DNA of 64,000 bases from Asaia krungthepensis NRIC 0535. GTDB lineage: Bacteria; Pseudomonadota; Alphaproteobacteria; Acetobacterales; Acetobacteraceae. The position numbers and the translations under genes were made by a program. Below, in pieces: positions 44,211-54,000 of the stretch. Below the pieces are notes generated by a model. The model saw nothing but the letters and a program-made list of their open reading frames with translations. It did no database searches and was not told the origin of the DNA. Each line of letters begins with the position of its first letter. The stretch's first letter is position 1. Location of the stretch: the NCBI RefSeq assembly GCF_025995175.1, contig NZ_BAPV01000043.1, forward strand, positions 1 through 64,000, written 5' to 3'.

Positions 44211-45094
44211 ACGCCGACCGACCTGTCATTCTTGTCATCGATGACGACCCTGCCGCCCTCGGGATGATGGATGTGGCGCTCGATGCTGCCGGGTTCACTG
44301 TGCTTCTGGCGCAATCAGGGCAGGCAGGTTTCGCGATCATGGAACATACGCGACCTGATCTGGCCCTGGTCGATGCCATGATGCCGGGCATGAATGGCTG
44401 GGAGGTCTGCGCGCGGATGGCGTCAGACCCTGAATTGTCGATCGTGCCTGTCATATTCATGACGGGTCTGAGCGAGATCGAGCATGTCTTGCGGGCTTTC
44501 GAGGTCGGCGCCCAGGATTACGTCACAAAGCCTTTCGCAGTGGATGAGGTGCTGGCGCGTATCCGTGTGCGCGTTGCCGCTAGCCAGCGGGTGCGCGCAG
44601 CACATGCGGCACTCGACCGCGCAGGACGTTTCCTTTTCGGGCTGGATATCGAGCGGGGCCATATTGCCTGGAGCACGCCTCAGGCTGCAGAGCTCCTGAA
44701 TCGCTTGCCCGCTGATCTCATCGGAGAACTGGTCATCCCTGCCCAAGAAGGGCTCGATCCAGGATCTTTGCTTGGACACTGGCTGATCGGGGAAACACCG
44801 CACAAGGTTCTGTATGTCGGACGCGAAGGCCCTGAGGTCGCAGTTTTCAAGATCGCGGCGGTACCAGCGGCCCCGGAAATTATCCTGCAGCGCGAACTTG
44901 GCCTCAGTGCGCGCGAAGCCGAAGTCCTTCTTTGGATCAGCCGGGGTAAATCCAGCCGCGACATTGCTGATATACTGGGCGTCAGCTCAAGAACCATCGA
45001 TAAGCATACTGAGCAGATATATAACAAGGCAGGTCTCAGCGGCAGAGCCGCCGCCGCGTCGACCGCATCACGTCTGCTTCGGGAAGCAGACTAG
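44207..45094 (+). CDS. Response regulator, receiver plus LuxR-type DNA-binding domain
   Basis: A 295-residue protein. Receiver domain in residues 1-120 with phospho-Asp in LALVDAMMPGMNGWE and Lys in VTKPF, a middle segment of about 100 residues without clear family, then a LuxR/GerE helix-turn-helix (GLSAREAEVLLWISRGKSSRDIADILGVS..., given in part). Coupled by ATGA to the NCS1-kinase gene, so it is the cognate output. Likely target: the divergent urt-ure genes. Confidence 0.9.
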   Translation: MNADRPVILVIDDDPAALGMMDVALDAAGFTVLLAQSGQAGFAIMEHTRPDLALVDAMMPGMNGWEVCARMASDPELSIVPVIFMTGLSEIEHVLRAFEVGAQDYVTKPFAVDEVLARIRVRVAASQRVRAAHAALDRAGRFLFGLDIERGHIAWSTPQAAELLNRLPADLIGELVIPAQEGLDPGSLLGHWLIGETPHKVLYVGREGPEVAVFKIAAVPAAPEIILQRELGLSAREAEVLLWISRGKSSRDIADILGVSSRTIDKHTEQIYNKAGLSGRAAAASTASRLLREAD

Positions 45095-45119
45095 GCAGCG
45101 CGCGGTTCCGGAACGCTGC
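45072..45119 (+). terminator. Paired hairpins at the end of the two-component operon
   Basis: GTCTGCTT/AAGCAGAC (45072-45091) forms an 8-bp stem with a CGGG loop ending at the stop codon, followed by GCAGCG (45095-45100) and CGCTGC (45114-45119) with a short T/C-rich tail. Together these look like a transcription end. Confidence 0.5.
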
Positions 45120-45205
45120 TTCCTCAGCTTGATCTGGTAGCCGAATTGTGTTCCTGAAATGGCTCATGAGCATCTCAGCGTTACCTTTCGGCGGATAAAC
45201 CTTCC

Positions 45206-46819
45206 ATGCCCAGACCGATCCTGACGCCACAGCAGCGCGATGTCTGCAACCGCGCGCCAGATGCAGCAGATGACATCACATTGGGTTATGTGAAGGGTGA
45301 TCTCTGGCAATCACGAGGGTCAGTCTGGCGCGCGGAAGAAACCGGCCCCGGCGAAGCAGTATGGCGATTGATCGCCCAGGCGGACCACCCTCGATCCCTC
45401 AGGGATGACGCCGACAGCAACCTTGCCGCGGCCTGGGGAAGCCAGCAGATCATTTCCGGCTATGCAGGTCCCTTGATGGACGTGGCCTTCGAGCAGGACG
45501 CGAAGCTCAGCTTCGTCACGATCCGGATCGATGAGCATGGCGCCCTCTGCAAGGATGGCGCGGATCTATTCATCGCAGGACATGGAAAGCGGTTGAGCGT
45601 TACCCGTCTGTACGATCAGAGTGGACATGGCGCCCATGCTGTCGCGCAGGGATACGACCCTGCAACACAGGCGCTCGATCGCTCGCGATGCCCGGAAATC
45701 GGCTCACGGTTTATTGGGGATGTCCCTGTGATCTCATGGACCGGGGAGCCTCGTCTGGCCCAGGGTATGCAGTTTACCCTGCCCCAGCAGCTCGATGCAA
45801 CAAAGGCGACAGTGCTGTTCGAAGGTGCATTCTCCGCGGCTAACACCGCGAGGCCAGAAGGCAACTCGTTACTCTGGCTCGATGCAGCCTCGGGAAACAG
45901 CATTGCCTGGTCTGTTGGCGGCCATGACTGCGGCGGCGGCATTCGCTTCTCGGACCCCAACTTGACGGGCGAGGAGGCACGCCGGAGCCTGGTCCCGGAT
46001 GTTGGACCATCCTTGCTGACACTTCGTCCGACCGAACAGGGCATCGCGGTCATGGATGGCACCGGTCAGCTGACAACACAGATCTCTCTGTCCTCGTGCA
46101 CGCAGCGCAGTCTGAAGGCTATAACGGGCGGTGCAATCGGGGGGAACCGGAGAAACGGTGGTTGCAGCGCTGCTCTCCAGATGCGTGGCCTTAAGATTTT
46201 CACTCGGACCATGGATGATCCGGATGTGGCCAGCGCCATGGTCCAGGCCATTTCGGATCTCGGTATCTTCCCGCAGCGACGGGAACGCCTTGATTGCATT
46301 GGATCGAGCACGACCCAGGGTTTTGGTGCGGAGGATGGCTGGAGCTGGCCACAAATTCTGGCTCAGAAACTTCCCTCTCATCTCTCTATACACAACTGGG
46401 GTGTACCAGGTGCCACAGCTCAGGACTGCCTGACGAACACGCTCAACGCCATTGTCGCCGACCAGCGACGCTTTCGTTCGGCTCTGGGCATCACGTGGCT
46501 GGGGAACAACGATATCGGCAAGGGTCACAGTATCGACCAGATCGTTGCGAACAATATCGCTATTCACAGACAGCTCAAGCGCGCAGGATACCGGCGCCTT
46601 TTCATGATCGCGCAGTATAATGAAACCCTGCGCGCTGCCATGAAACGTGCGGCCGACAACCGAGAGATCATTGCCGATATGGTAATCGATCCCTGGTCCG
46701 AAGGACCGTTATCGGACCGGGGGGATCGCTCGCTTTTCTACGACGGCACCCACCTCACGAGGAAAGCAAATCAGCTTCTCGCCGCAGCGATCTCGACAGC
46801 AATATCGTCGTTCCTTTGA
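45206..46819 (+). CDS. SGNH/GDSL hydrolase with N-terminal arabinofuranosidase-like domain
   Basis: A 537-residue two-domain protein. The N-terminal 340 residues carry SGYAGPLMDVAF and TRLYDQSGHGAHAVAQ, hallmarks of the concanavalin-like catalytic domain of alpha-L-arabinofuranosidase B. The C-terminal part is an SGNH hydrolase: CIGSSTTQGFG (block I), GVPGATAQD (block II), TWLGNNDIG (block III) and DGTHLT (block V, Asp-x-x-His). No signal peptide is evident, odd for a glycan enzyme. Convergent with the cellulose operon; any link to polymer modification is inference. Confidence 0.78.
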   Translation: MPRPILTPQQRDVCNRAPDAADDITLGYVKGDLWQSRGSVWRAEETGPGEAVWRLIAQADHPRSLRDDADSNLAAAWGSQQIISGYAGPLMDVAFEQDAKLSFVTIRIDEHGALCKDGADLFIAGHGKRLSVTRLYDQSGHGAHAVAQGYDPATQALDRSRCPEIGSRFIGDVPVISWTGEPRLAQGMQFTLPQQLDATKATVLFEGAFSAANTARPEGNSLLWLDAASGNSIAWSVGGHDCGGGIRFSDPNLTGEEARRSLVPDVGPSLLTLRPTEQGIAVMDGTGQLTTQISLSSCTQRSLKAITGGAIGGNRRNGGCSAALQMRGLKIFTRTMDDPDVASAMVQAISDLGIFPQRRERLDCIGSSTTQGFGAEDGWSWPQILAQKLPSHLSIHNWGVPGATAQDCLTNTLNAIVADQRRFRSALGITWLGNNDIGKGHSIDQIVANNIAIHRQLKRAGYRRLFMIAQYNETLRAAMKRAADNREIIADMVIDPWSEGPLSDRGDRSLFYDGTHLTRKANQLLAAAISTAISSFL

Positions 46820-46841
46820 GCCAGACGAGAAAGGGCGGCAT

Positions 46842-46888
46842 CTCCGGATGACATTCCCCCACCCGCACGGGCGGGAGGAATGCCGGAG
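46842..46888. terminator. Bidirectional terminator hairpin between SGNH gene and bcsD
   Basis: A long interrupted stem: CTCCGG/CCGGAG, CATTCC/GGAATG and CCCGC/GCGGG pairing inward around a short loop. Lies in the 100-bp gap between two convergent genes. Confidence 0.65.
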
Positions 46889-46919
46889 AGTCGGCGCTGT
46901 GCCTGTCTGAAGGAGCCTC

Positions 46920-47351
46920 TCAGGGAGTGCCGCCTGCATCGATCGAAAGCAGAAGCCCTGCCTTAACCGGCGCATTGCGAACGGGCTGGATGGTGACCTT
47001 CTCGCCCATCTGGGCAAACCATCCCGTGAACAGCCCCGCAAAGACTGAGGCAAACCAATAACCCGACGGGCTTCCCAGTGACCCTACCCGCGGCACATCG
47101 GTAAGCCTGATCTGGAAGAGTCGTCTCTCCTGGTCAAGCACGAGTTCGGCAGTCCCCCACCCGATCAGAGCGAGGGCCGCGTTACACTCAAGTTCGAAGC
47201 ATTCTGTTGTCTTGCACTCCGGGAGTGGCAGGCGCGCAGCCATGCGGCTGCCGACGCTATACAGCAACGCATTACTCTCGTCTTCACCGGCCTGGTGATC
47301 CAGTTCGGTTGCGAGAGCGTGGATAAAAATAGTGTATTCAGGCGAGATCAT
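46920..47351 (-). CDS. bcsD: Cellulose synthase subunit D (crystallisation protein)
   Basis: A 143-residue protein, slightly shorter than the 156 residues of Komagataeibacter BcsD. Segments CNAALALIGWGTAELVLDQERRLFQI and GSPSGYWFASVFAGLFTGWFAQM fit the family. BcsD forms a periplasmic octameric ring guiding glucan chains into crystalline ribbons and is typical of acetic acid bacteria. ATGA overlap with the bcsC stop sets the start at 47351. Last gene of the operon; no bglX follows. Confidence 0.93.
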   Translation of the reverse strand: MISPEYTIFIHALATELDHQAGEDESNALLYSVGSRMAARLPLPECKTTECFELECNAALALIGWGTAELVLDQERRLFQIRLTDVPRVGSLGSPSGYWFASVFAGLFTGWFAQMGEKVTIQPVRNAPVKAGLLLSIDAGGTP

Positions 47352-50300
47352 TTCGTCCCCAGAAAGCTGTATTTGGCAGCGACAAAAGCTCTGACTTCGT
47401 TCCAAGGCCCTGCGCGTTGATAATCCGCGTTGAGGCTGAGTTTGAGATTTGGCGTCATGCGATAATCGATGGCACCATAGACACCGCCCGTCAGACCATT
47501 GGCGGAGTTTCCGTCCTGATAGGCATAAAGCGGCGCCACATTCGCGAGCAATGCCTGGCTATCAGAATTATTGGGAAATGTTTCGGACCGACTGGAATGG
47601 TAGGTCTGGTAACCCGCGCGACCGATCACGCGCCAGTCAATCTGCTTGTACGTTCCGGCGTAAGTGACCGGAAAGGTGAAGGCCAGGAAGTTCTGCGGCG
47701 AGAAATAGCCACCATTGCCAAAGCTGAAAGCATATTCGTTGCGATCATACCCGAACCAGGTGAGATCCATTCCGATATGGACGTTTTGCTTGCCCTGCTC
47801 CCAGATTTTCGTCTGGCCCCCTGCCCCCGCCTCATAGCCGGTGTTGCTGCGCGTGTTGCGCCCTGTGAGATAGGAGCCACCGCCGCGTACGTAGAAGGAG
47901 GCATTGGCGTCGCCATAGGCAAGCTGAGCGAAAATGCGGTTCCGCACGACGCCACCCCATGTCGCACCGGATGCGTCACGCAAACCGGAGTAGGACACGA
48001 GTGAATCCTGCACCGAACGGCGCTCGGCCCCGATCGACAGGATCGTGTTCCGGGCGATCTTGGGATCGAAGCGTACCCCACCCAGCATATTCGTGACGGC
48101 AAATCCCAATGGTGAGGTGCCGGCATCGAGGGCAAGCCAGTTCCAGTCATAGCGTGCCGCGAGTGCAACACCGGTTGCGTTGAAGGAGCTGCTCTGATTG
48201 AGCGCCCCTCCCTCCACTGTCGTGAGCGGGTTGTAGCCGATATTGCGCGGCCCATTCACATCGCCGCTGTTATACGAGCGACTGCTGATGAAGGTCGGTG
48301 TCGCGGAAAGCTGGATATGCCCCCCCCCTACCGGCACCCTGCCCGTCACCTCTGTGGTGACGTTGTTCAGACCATTGAGTCCTGAGCCGGACCGACTATC
48401 GATACCGGGCGAGATATTGACCGAGGCCGCCATGGCATCACTGATCTGCTTGAGCTCGTCATCCATTTGCACGATCAGGGGATCCGTCTCGTTGCTGGCC
48501 AGTGTCAGATCTTCCGACGCGAACGGATTGGCCCTGCTCATCGCAGATCCCCGGTTCGGGGCGATCTGCTCCACGCGCAGCAGACGCGCCTGAGCGAGTT
48601 CGCGCACCGCCGCGCGAATATTTCCTCGCGCCCGATCAAGCTGGGCAGCCGCGTACCAGCTGCGCGGATCCGTAGGGGCCATGGCATTCATCTGCTGAAG
48701 ATAACCGCTGGCCTCGGCGTAACGGTGCATGGCGATCGTCGTCTGGATCAGGGCGAGACGCGCATCGAGATCGGTCGGATCGTGCTGAACCGCTCGGAGA
48801 TTGATCTGGTAGGCCTGAGCATACTGCCCCCCTGCATTATAAAGACGGGCCAGAGCCAGATTGGCAGCGACGGGCGGATTGGCTCGGTCGAGCGCAGGCG
48901 CCAGGGCCTCATAAGCCCGTGCGCGATTCCCCTTCTCATTGAAATGATCCGAGGTCGCGACGGCCAGAGCCGTATCGATCTGGCTGAGCTCGTTGGACTG
49001 CTCCGGGGTGAGATCGACACCCTTGAGCGATGCCGATAGGCGGCGTGCGCGCTCCAAGTCACGCATGTGCAGAAATGAACCCGCATAGGCCAGACGCTGC
49101 GAAGGTGTCAGGCGCCCCCCGGCATGGGCAATCTGGATATCGAGGAGCTGGGAGGCGCCTGCCACATCGCCCCGGTCGTAAAGCGCGTTGGCAGCCGCCT
49201 GCCCCAGGCTCCCGTCAGGATCGCCAAGGTCAAGGAGATGGGCAAAGTAGAACCGGGCAGAATCCCGGTCAGTGGGAGCATTGGCCAGTTCCTGCCTGAA
49301 TGCAGCCTTGCGCAGGACGGCGCGCAGTTCCGGCGTCATGGCGCGCTCCGGAACCAGACCACGTAGCCTCGAGACCGTCTCATCGTCGCCAGTCTGCGCA
49401 GCGTAGTAGAGTGCCGCCTCCAGCCCCGGCAGGTCGCGGGGTGAAGCAGTCTCCATGAGGGGTGCCATGACCTGGTTCGCATCACTGCGCCGGTTTTCGT
49501 TCAGCAATGCCTGCGCGTAGTGCAGGCGTGACCAGGGCGAGAGGGCGTTGTCCTGATCGGCCTTTTGCAGGATCGCCAGGCGGTCGGTCTGGGTCGGCGC
49601 AAGGCTGGCCTGGTTGTCGTAGATCATCGCCTTGAGCTGAGGATTGGGGACCGGGCTCTGCGACAATACCGCATTAGCCTCGCCATACTGACGATCCTCG
49701 ATCAGCGCCCGCACGAGGCGTTCACGATAGGAGACGCTCCGTGGCTCGCTGGTCAGGAGCGAGCGATAGATGGCAATTGCCTCATCGCGCCTCCCGGTTC
49801 GCTCGAGAATATCGGCACGCATCGCCTTCAGCCAGGTCTGACCGGGAGAACGAGCGATGAGCGGATTGATCAGGGCCAATGTCTCGGCATAGCGCTCATG
49901 AGCGAACAGATAATTGGCGCGCGCATAGGTATCATTCATCACGGCACCGCTGGCCGCCGCCCGCCACCGGTCTGCCGAGGCCGGATCGGCCTGCATGGCG
50001 CGATCAAGATAGGTCCGTGCCTCGGCATCGCGCTTCTGACGCAACAGGGTGACACCGAGCCCGCCGAGCGTGTCCGCATCGTTGGGCGCGAGGGTGAGGG
50101 CCTGCCTGAAAGACACGATCGCCCCCTGCAGATTATTGCTCCGCAGAGCATCCCAGCCTTTCTGGCGCTCAATCTCAAAGGGCTTAAGCGTCCCGCCTAG
50201 CGCCCTTCCTCTCAAGGCCTGGATATCCTTGTCCTCTGGATGAGATGCCAGATAGGAGGTGATGACAGGGTCCGACGCCGCAGTCGCGGGAAGCCATAGA

Positions 50301-51043
50301 ACGGATTGACGGGTGGTGCTGCTGATCTGCTGCCGCTGTGATTCAGTGAGGCCGGGCATCTTGCCGAGCGCCTCAAGTCTCTGGATGCCCGAGACGCGGG
50401 TCTTCTCATCCCAGACGAGCGACTGGGCATAGGCGATCTGGTATTCCACATTATCGGGCGAGCCGGAAACCAGCTTTGCCAGACCCTGCTGCGCCTTTCC
50501 GCGTTGGTCGGGAACGCCCGCAAGTGTGCGGTAATACTCCAGGGCATAGAGCGAAGGCGGTCTGTCCGGAAACGCCTTGATATAGGCTGCGGCGGCCTGC
50601 GCCGTCGCGCCCCTTCTGGCGAGAGCCCGGGCGTTTTCGATGTCTGCGCCGGGTGCCGAGCGCGCCTGCAGATCCATATCGAGCAGGCGGCCCGCGTCGG
50701 GATCGTTGCTATGGTCGCGAATTTGCTTGAGCAGACGATGCGCGGTTGCGATATCGCCTTCCTGCAGGCTCATCTGCCCTTCCAGGACCAGCACATCCGG
50801 ATCGCTCGGCGCGAGCTGTTTGGCCTGGTTCAGCGCAATGCGGGCATCATCGATACGCCCATGCTCAAACCAGTAACGCGCGCGCTTGATCACACCCGGC
50901 AGGATGCGGCTCGTATCCGAGGACTGCAAACCGGGGGACGTGACGGTCGCGGGTCCGTCGGCGAATGCCTGACCGGGCAGGATGCTAGCGTAAATCGCGG
51001 TGCGCAGGGCAGCGCGGCACAATTTGCGTCGATTATCGGTCAC
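47348..51043 (-). CDS. bcsC: Cellulose synthase outer-membrane subunit BcsC
   Basis: A 1231-residue protein with GTG start: a signal peptide (AALRTAIYASILPGQAFA), a long series of TPR repeats to about residue 800 (ARYWFEHGRIDDARIALNQAKQLAPSDPDVLVLEG, given in part as RIALNQAKQLAPSDP), and a C-terminal beta-barrel ending DYQRAGPWNEVRAFVAAKY. It forms the periplasmic scaffold and export pore for the glucan. Overlaps the end of bcsAB by 11 bp. Confidence 0.95.
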   Translation of the reverse strand: MTDNRRKLCRAALRTAIYASILPGQAFADGPATVTSPGLQSSDTSRILPGVIKRARYWFEHGRIDDARIALNQAKQLAPSDPDVLVLEGQMSLQEGDIATAHRLLKQIRDHSNDPDAGRLLDMDLQARSAPGADIENARALARRGATAQAAAAYIKAFPDRPPSLYALEYYRTLAGVPDQRGKAQQGLAKLVSGSPDNVEYQIAYAQSLVWDEKTRVSGIQRLEALGKMPGLTESQRQQISSTTRQSVLWLPATAASDPVITSYLASHPEDKDIQALRGRALGGTLKPFEIERQKGWDALRSNNLQGAIVSFRQALTLAPNDADTLGGLGVTLLRQKRDAEARTYLDRAMQADPASADRWRAAASGAVMNDTYARANYLFAHERYAETLALINPLIARSPGQTWLKAMRADILERTGRRDEAIAIYRSLLTSEPRSVSYRERLVRALIEDRQYGEANAVLSQSPVPNPQLKAMIYDNQASLAPTQTDRLAILQKADQDNALSPWSRLHYAQALLNENRRSDANQVMAPLMETASPRDLPGLEAALYYAAQTGDDETVSRLRGLVPERAMTPELRAVLRKAAFRQELANAPTDRDSARFYFAHLLDLGDPDGSLGQAAANALYDRGDVAGASQLLDIQIAHAGGRLTPSQRLAYAGSFLHMRDLERARRLSASLKGVDLTPEQSNELSQIDTALAVATSDHFNEKGNRARAYEALAPALDRANPPVAANLALARLYNAGGQYAQAYQINLRAVQHDPTDLDARLALIQTTIAMHRYAEASGYLQQMNAMAPTDPRSWYAAAQLDRARGNIRAAVRELAQARLLRVEQIAPNRGSAMSRANPFASEDLTLASNETDPLIVQMDDELKQISDAMAASVNISPGIDSRSGSGLNGLNNVTTEVTGRVPVGGGHIQLSATPTFISSRSYNSGDVNGPRNIGYNPLTTVEGGALNQSSSFNATGVALAARYDWNWLALDAGTSPLGFAVTNMLGGVRFDPKIARNTILSIGAERRSVQDSLVSYSGLRDASGATWGGVVRNRIFAQLAYGDANASFYVRGGGSYLTGRNTRSNTGYEAGAGGQTKIWEQGKQNVHIGMDLTWFGYDRNEYAFSFGNGGYFSPQNFLAFTFPVTYAGTYKQIDWRVIGRAGYQTYHSSRSETFPNNSDSQALLANVAPLYAYQDGNSANGLTGGVYGAIDYRMTPNLKLSLNADYQRAGPWNEVRAFVAAKYSFLGTK

Positions 51044-54000
51044 GATGGATTTCCTGAGCGCGCCGTCTGGCGTGAGAAGTCAGAACACGGAAAAGGATGA
51101 GCACACCCAGCCCGACACCGAAAACGGCCAGCAATATGACCCGGAAAGGATGATCGCCCAGATAAAGGTCAGGCCAGAACCAGAATGGAAGGGACCCGAC
51201 CGCATAGGTCGGAAGGTTGCGGGTCGCGAGGATATGACTGGCGTTGATGAGCGTCAGGTCACCCTGAATCATGGGCTGGGTCTTGGGATCACGCATGGTC
51301 TGCACCAGACGTTCGAGCCCCTGCGGATTCTCGCTCAGCATCAGCAGCATGGTTGCGCTTGATGAAAATGGAGAACGGCGCTCGATCAGCGCACCGCCAT
51401 CGCCCATCGACGTGGCAGCACTCAGGGACTGGAGCGTGCTCTCGCGACCGTCTTCCGTGCTATTGCTCAGGGCACGGGTCAACAATCTGAACGGCTCAAG
51501 GACAGAGGATCGGGTGTAGTTCAGCGTCGTCCCGGTAAAGCTGTAAGGCGTCCCGCGCAGAAAACGCTCGACCGCAGGGGAACTGACATTGGTGTCCATG
51601 ACGATCAGGTTGCGTGTCTCGGTGTCGGTCACCGCGTCAGCATGAAGAACGGTCAGACCTGAAACCGGGAAATGGGTGGAGGCTCCGATCATGCCCATCA
51701 GATCGAGGAAGGCGGTCTCAGTGCCCTCGGAATGGCTGGCGGGCAGGACGACCGCCGTGTCGGAAAGATCGGCCATGCGGGTAAATGGGAAGCCCGAGTT
51801 CGCGAAATAGGCGAGATTCGGAAGCTGGGTATAGTGATAGGCCCTCGTAAGGTCGATGGTGGAATCAGGGTCGATGCTCATGCGCAGGTCCTGCGTCATG
51901 CCGCTGCAGTCGCGTCGCCCGATGGGACGGCTCTCGAGATAGAAGCCAAGCGTGTTTGCACCATAAATCGCCCAAGGCGGAATCGAGACATGAGCTGTCT
52001 GAGCCTTGGACGCATCTGGCCACAAGCGACGGAGCCAGTTCGGAAGATCGGAGGGCGGGTCGAGAGACACACTCTTGAGGTAGATACCATTCACACTCAC
52101 GTCGACGTGTGAACGCCTGCGGTCGATCTCGGTACCAAGCGGGCCGCGCACTGTAAAATGCATGCTCAAAGGATGATCGCGCCAGGTATAGATGTCCGGC
52201 GTGGTGCGGAATGGCACCGAGATCGTGCCCGGAACGTAGCCGTAACCCTGAAGGCTCGAGAGCGCCACGAGATCGCCAATGCGGATCGGCTGGCTGCGTG
52301 TCACGAAACCGGGCGCGTCATAAGGTTTGCGTGGTTCGATTGATACGGTCGGTGTCAGGATACGCGATTCATGGGGGAAGCCTTTGCTGCCAAAGGCAAC
52401 CGAGCGGGCAGCGGCCAGAACCTCCTCATCCGTGCGACCGGTGACGACAAGCACCGCGCCGAAGGCATCATTCGTATTGACGGTCTCCAACACCGTCGGG
52501 CCCGTGATCTGGGCCTGCCCCCCGAGATACTGGCCGATTGCCGAAGCGGGACCGACGACGACCGCCCCCCCTGAGGGTGGGAGCTGAGACATTACCGGGA
52601 AACTCGCTCCGCGGTAATCGCTCAGTGACCCGAACCACGAGGCCAGTACTGCAGAGGCCTCGAGCGTACGAGGCGAGCTCTGCCTCATGAGCACGAAGGG
52701 AACACGGGCCGGCGTAAGAACGGCCTCGTTGAAGAATGGCGCCGGGAGTGCGGCCAGATCCCTCGAGGGTGGCAGCGGCGCCGACGTAATCGAGAGGCTC
52801 GATTGACCGAGGATCTTGGCCCAGAGGAGCGGACTTGTCTGATCCCCGCAGCTGAGCGTGTACTGACCAGCAAAATGGAATGTCAGAACGTTGTGTTCAC
52901 GAAAGAACAGCGGATTGACCGTGAAGGACAATGGCCCGAACTGAGGTTTGCTCTTATCGGGATGGATGACGCCGATGAACTGATCATTGAGGAAGATCGT
53001 CACACCGCTACCGGCTGGCAACATGTCCGGGGACAGGGATCCATGCAGGGTGAGTGTGGCGGCCGTCACAACCTCCGAGGCCGGGACGCCGAAATTCAGG
53101 CCCTGAATCGGGATCCATGGCGTCATGATCAGCGTGTCGGCGCTGCCGAGCTGCGTGAAGCTCCACGATGTGGTGCGGGCGTTCTCGAGTTCTTCTCTCG
53201 CAGGGGCAACCGGTTCGGAAGGGTTGTTGTCGGTGAGCGACGCGGGAGGGATAATTGCCGCGGAAGCACCGCTCTGTGTTGGGCTGGTTGGAGCTGCCTG
53301 CGGTAGCGCCGATGCCGATGCGGCAGGCGCGGGCTGCGAGGGCACAGCGGAGGCGGGAAGAGCCCCAGCGCTGCCCGGAAGGGGGAGGTCCGCCGGCATC
53401 TGCTGCGCGCGTGCTTCCGGGGCGATGCTCCAAAGGCCAATACCTGCCACCAGAACGCGTAACAGACCCGATTTCGGGCGAACAATGACTGCGGTTTTGG
53501 GGGGGACGGCCTGCGTCACCCGAGGCTTGAGAGCAACACCTCTCTTCTGCTTGCGAAACGTTGCGGGTTTGAACAAGTCGATGATGCTGCGAAAAATGAG
53601 CAGGATGGAGCGAGGGAGGCTGTCAGGCTTGTAATCGGCCCATGATGACCATGCGTCGAGACGCCCGAAGATGACGCGCACAATCTGTGCCTCCTGGATG
53701 ATGGTTGTGGCGGCCCAGCTGAGGGCGAGGCTACCCGAGTTCGTGGCACGGATGACTTTGGCTGGCAGGGCGTATGTTTCAGCCATGTCGGGGACGAGCA
53801 CATTGATGAGGCTGCCTGACGGCAAAGCCTCGACCGGAGCTGAACCATGCAACATGCAGCCACCATACGACATGTTCTCGCTCGTATACTGGAACATACG
53901 GCCATCAGCGGTACGAACCGTCACGGGGATCACCATATCGACGCGCGGACTATGACGGATCTGCATTGACTCGCGCCCAATCGATATGGCGGCCAGCACG

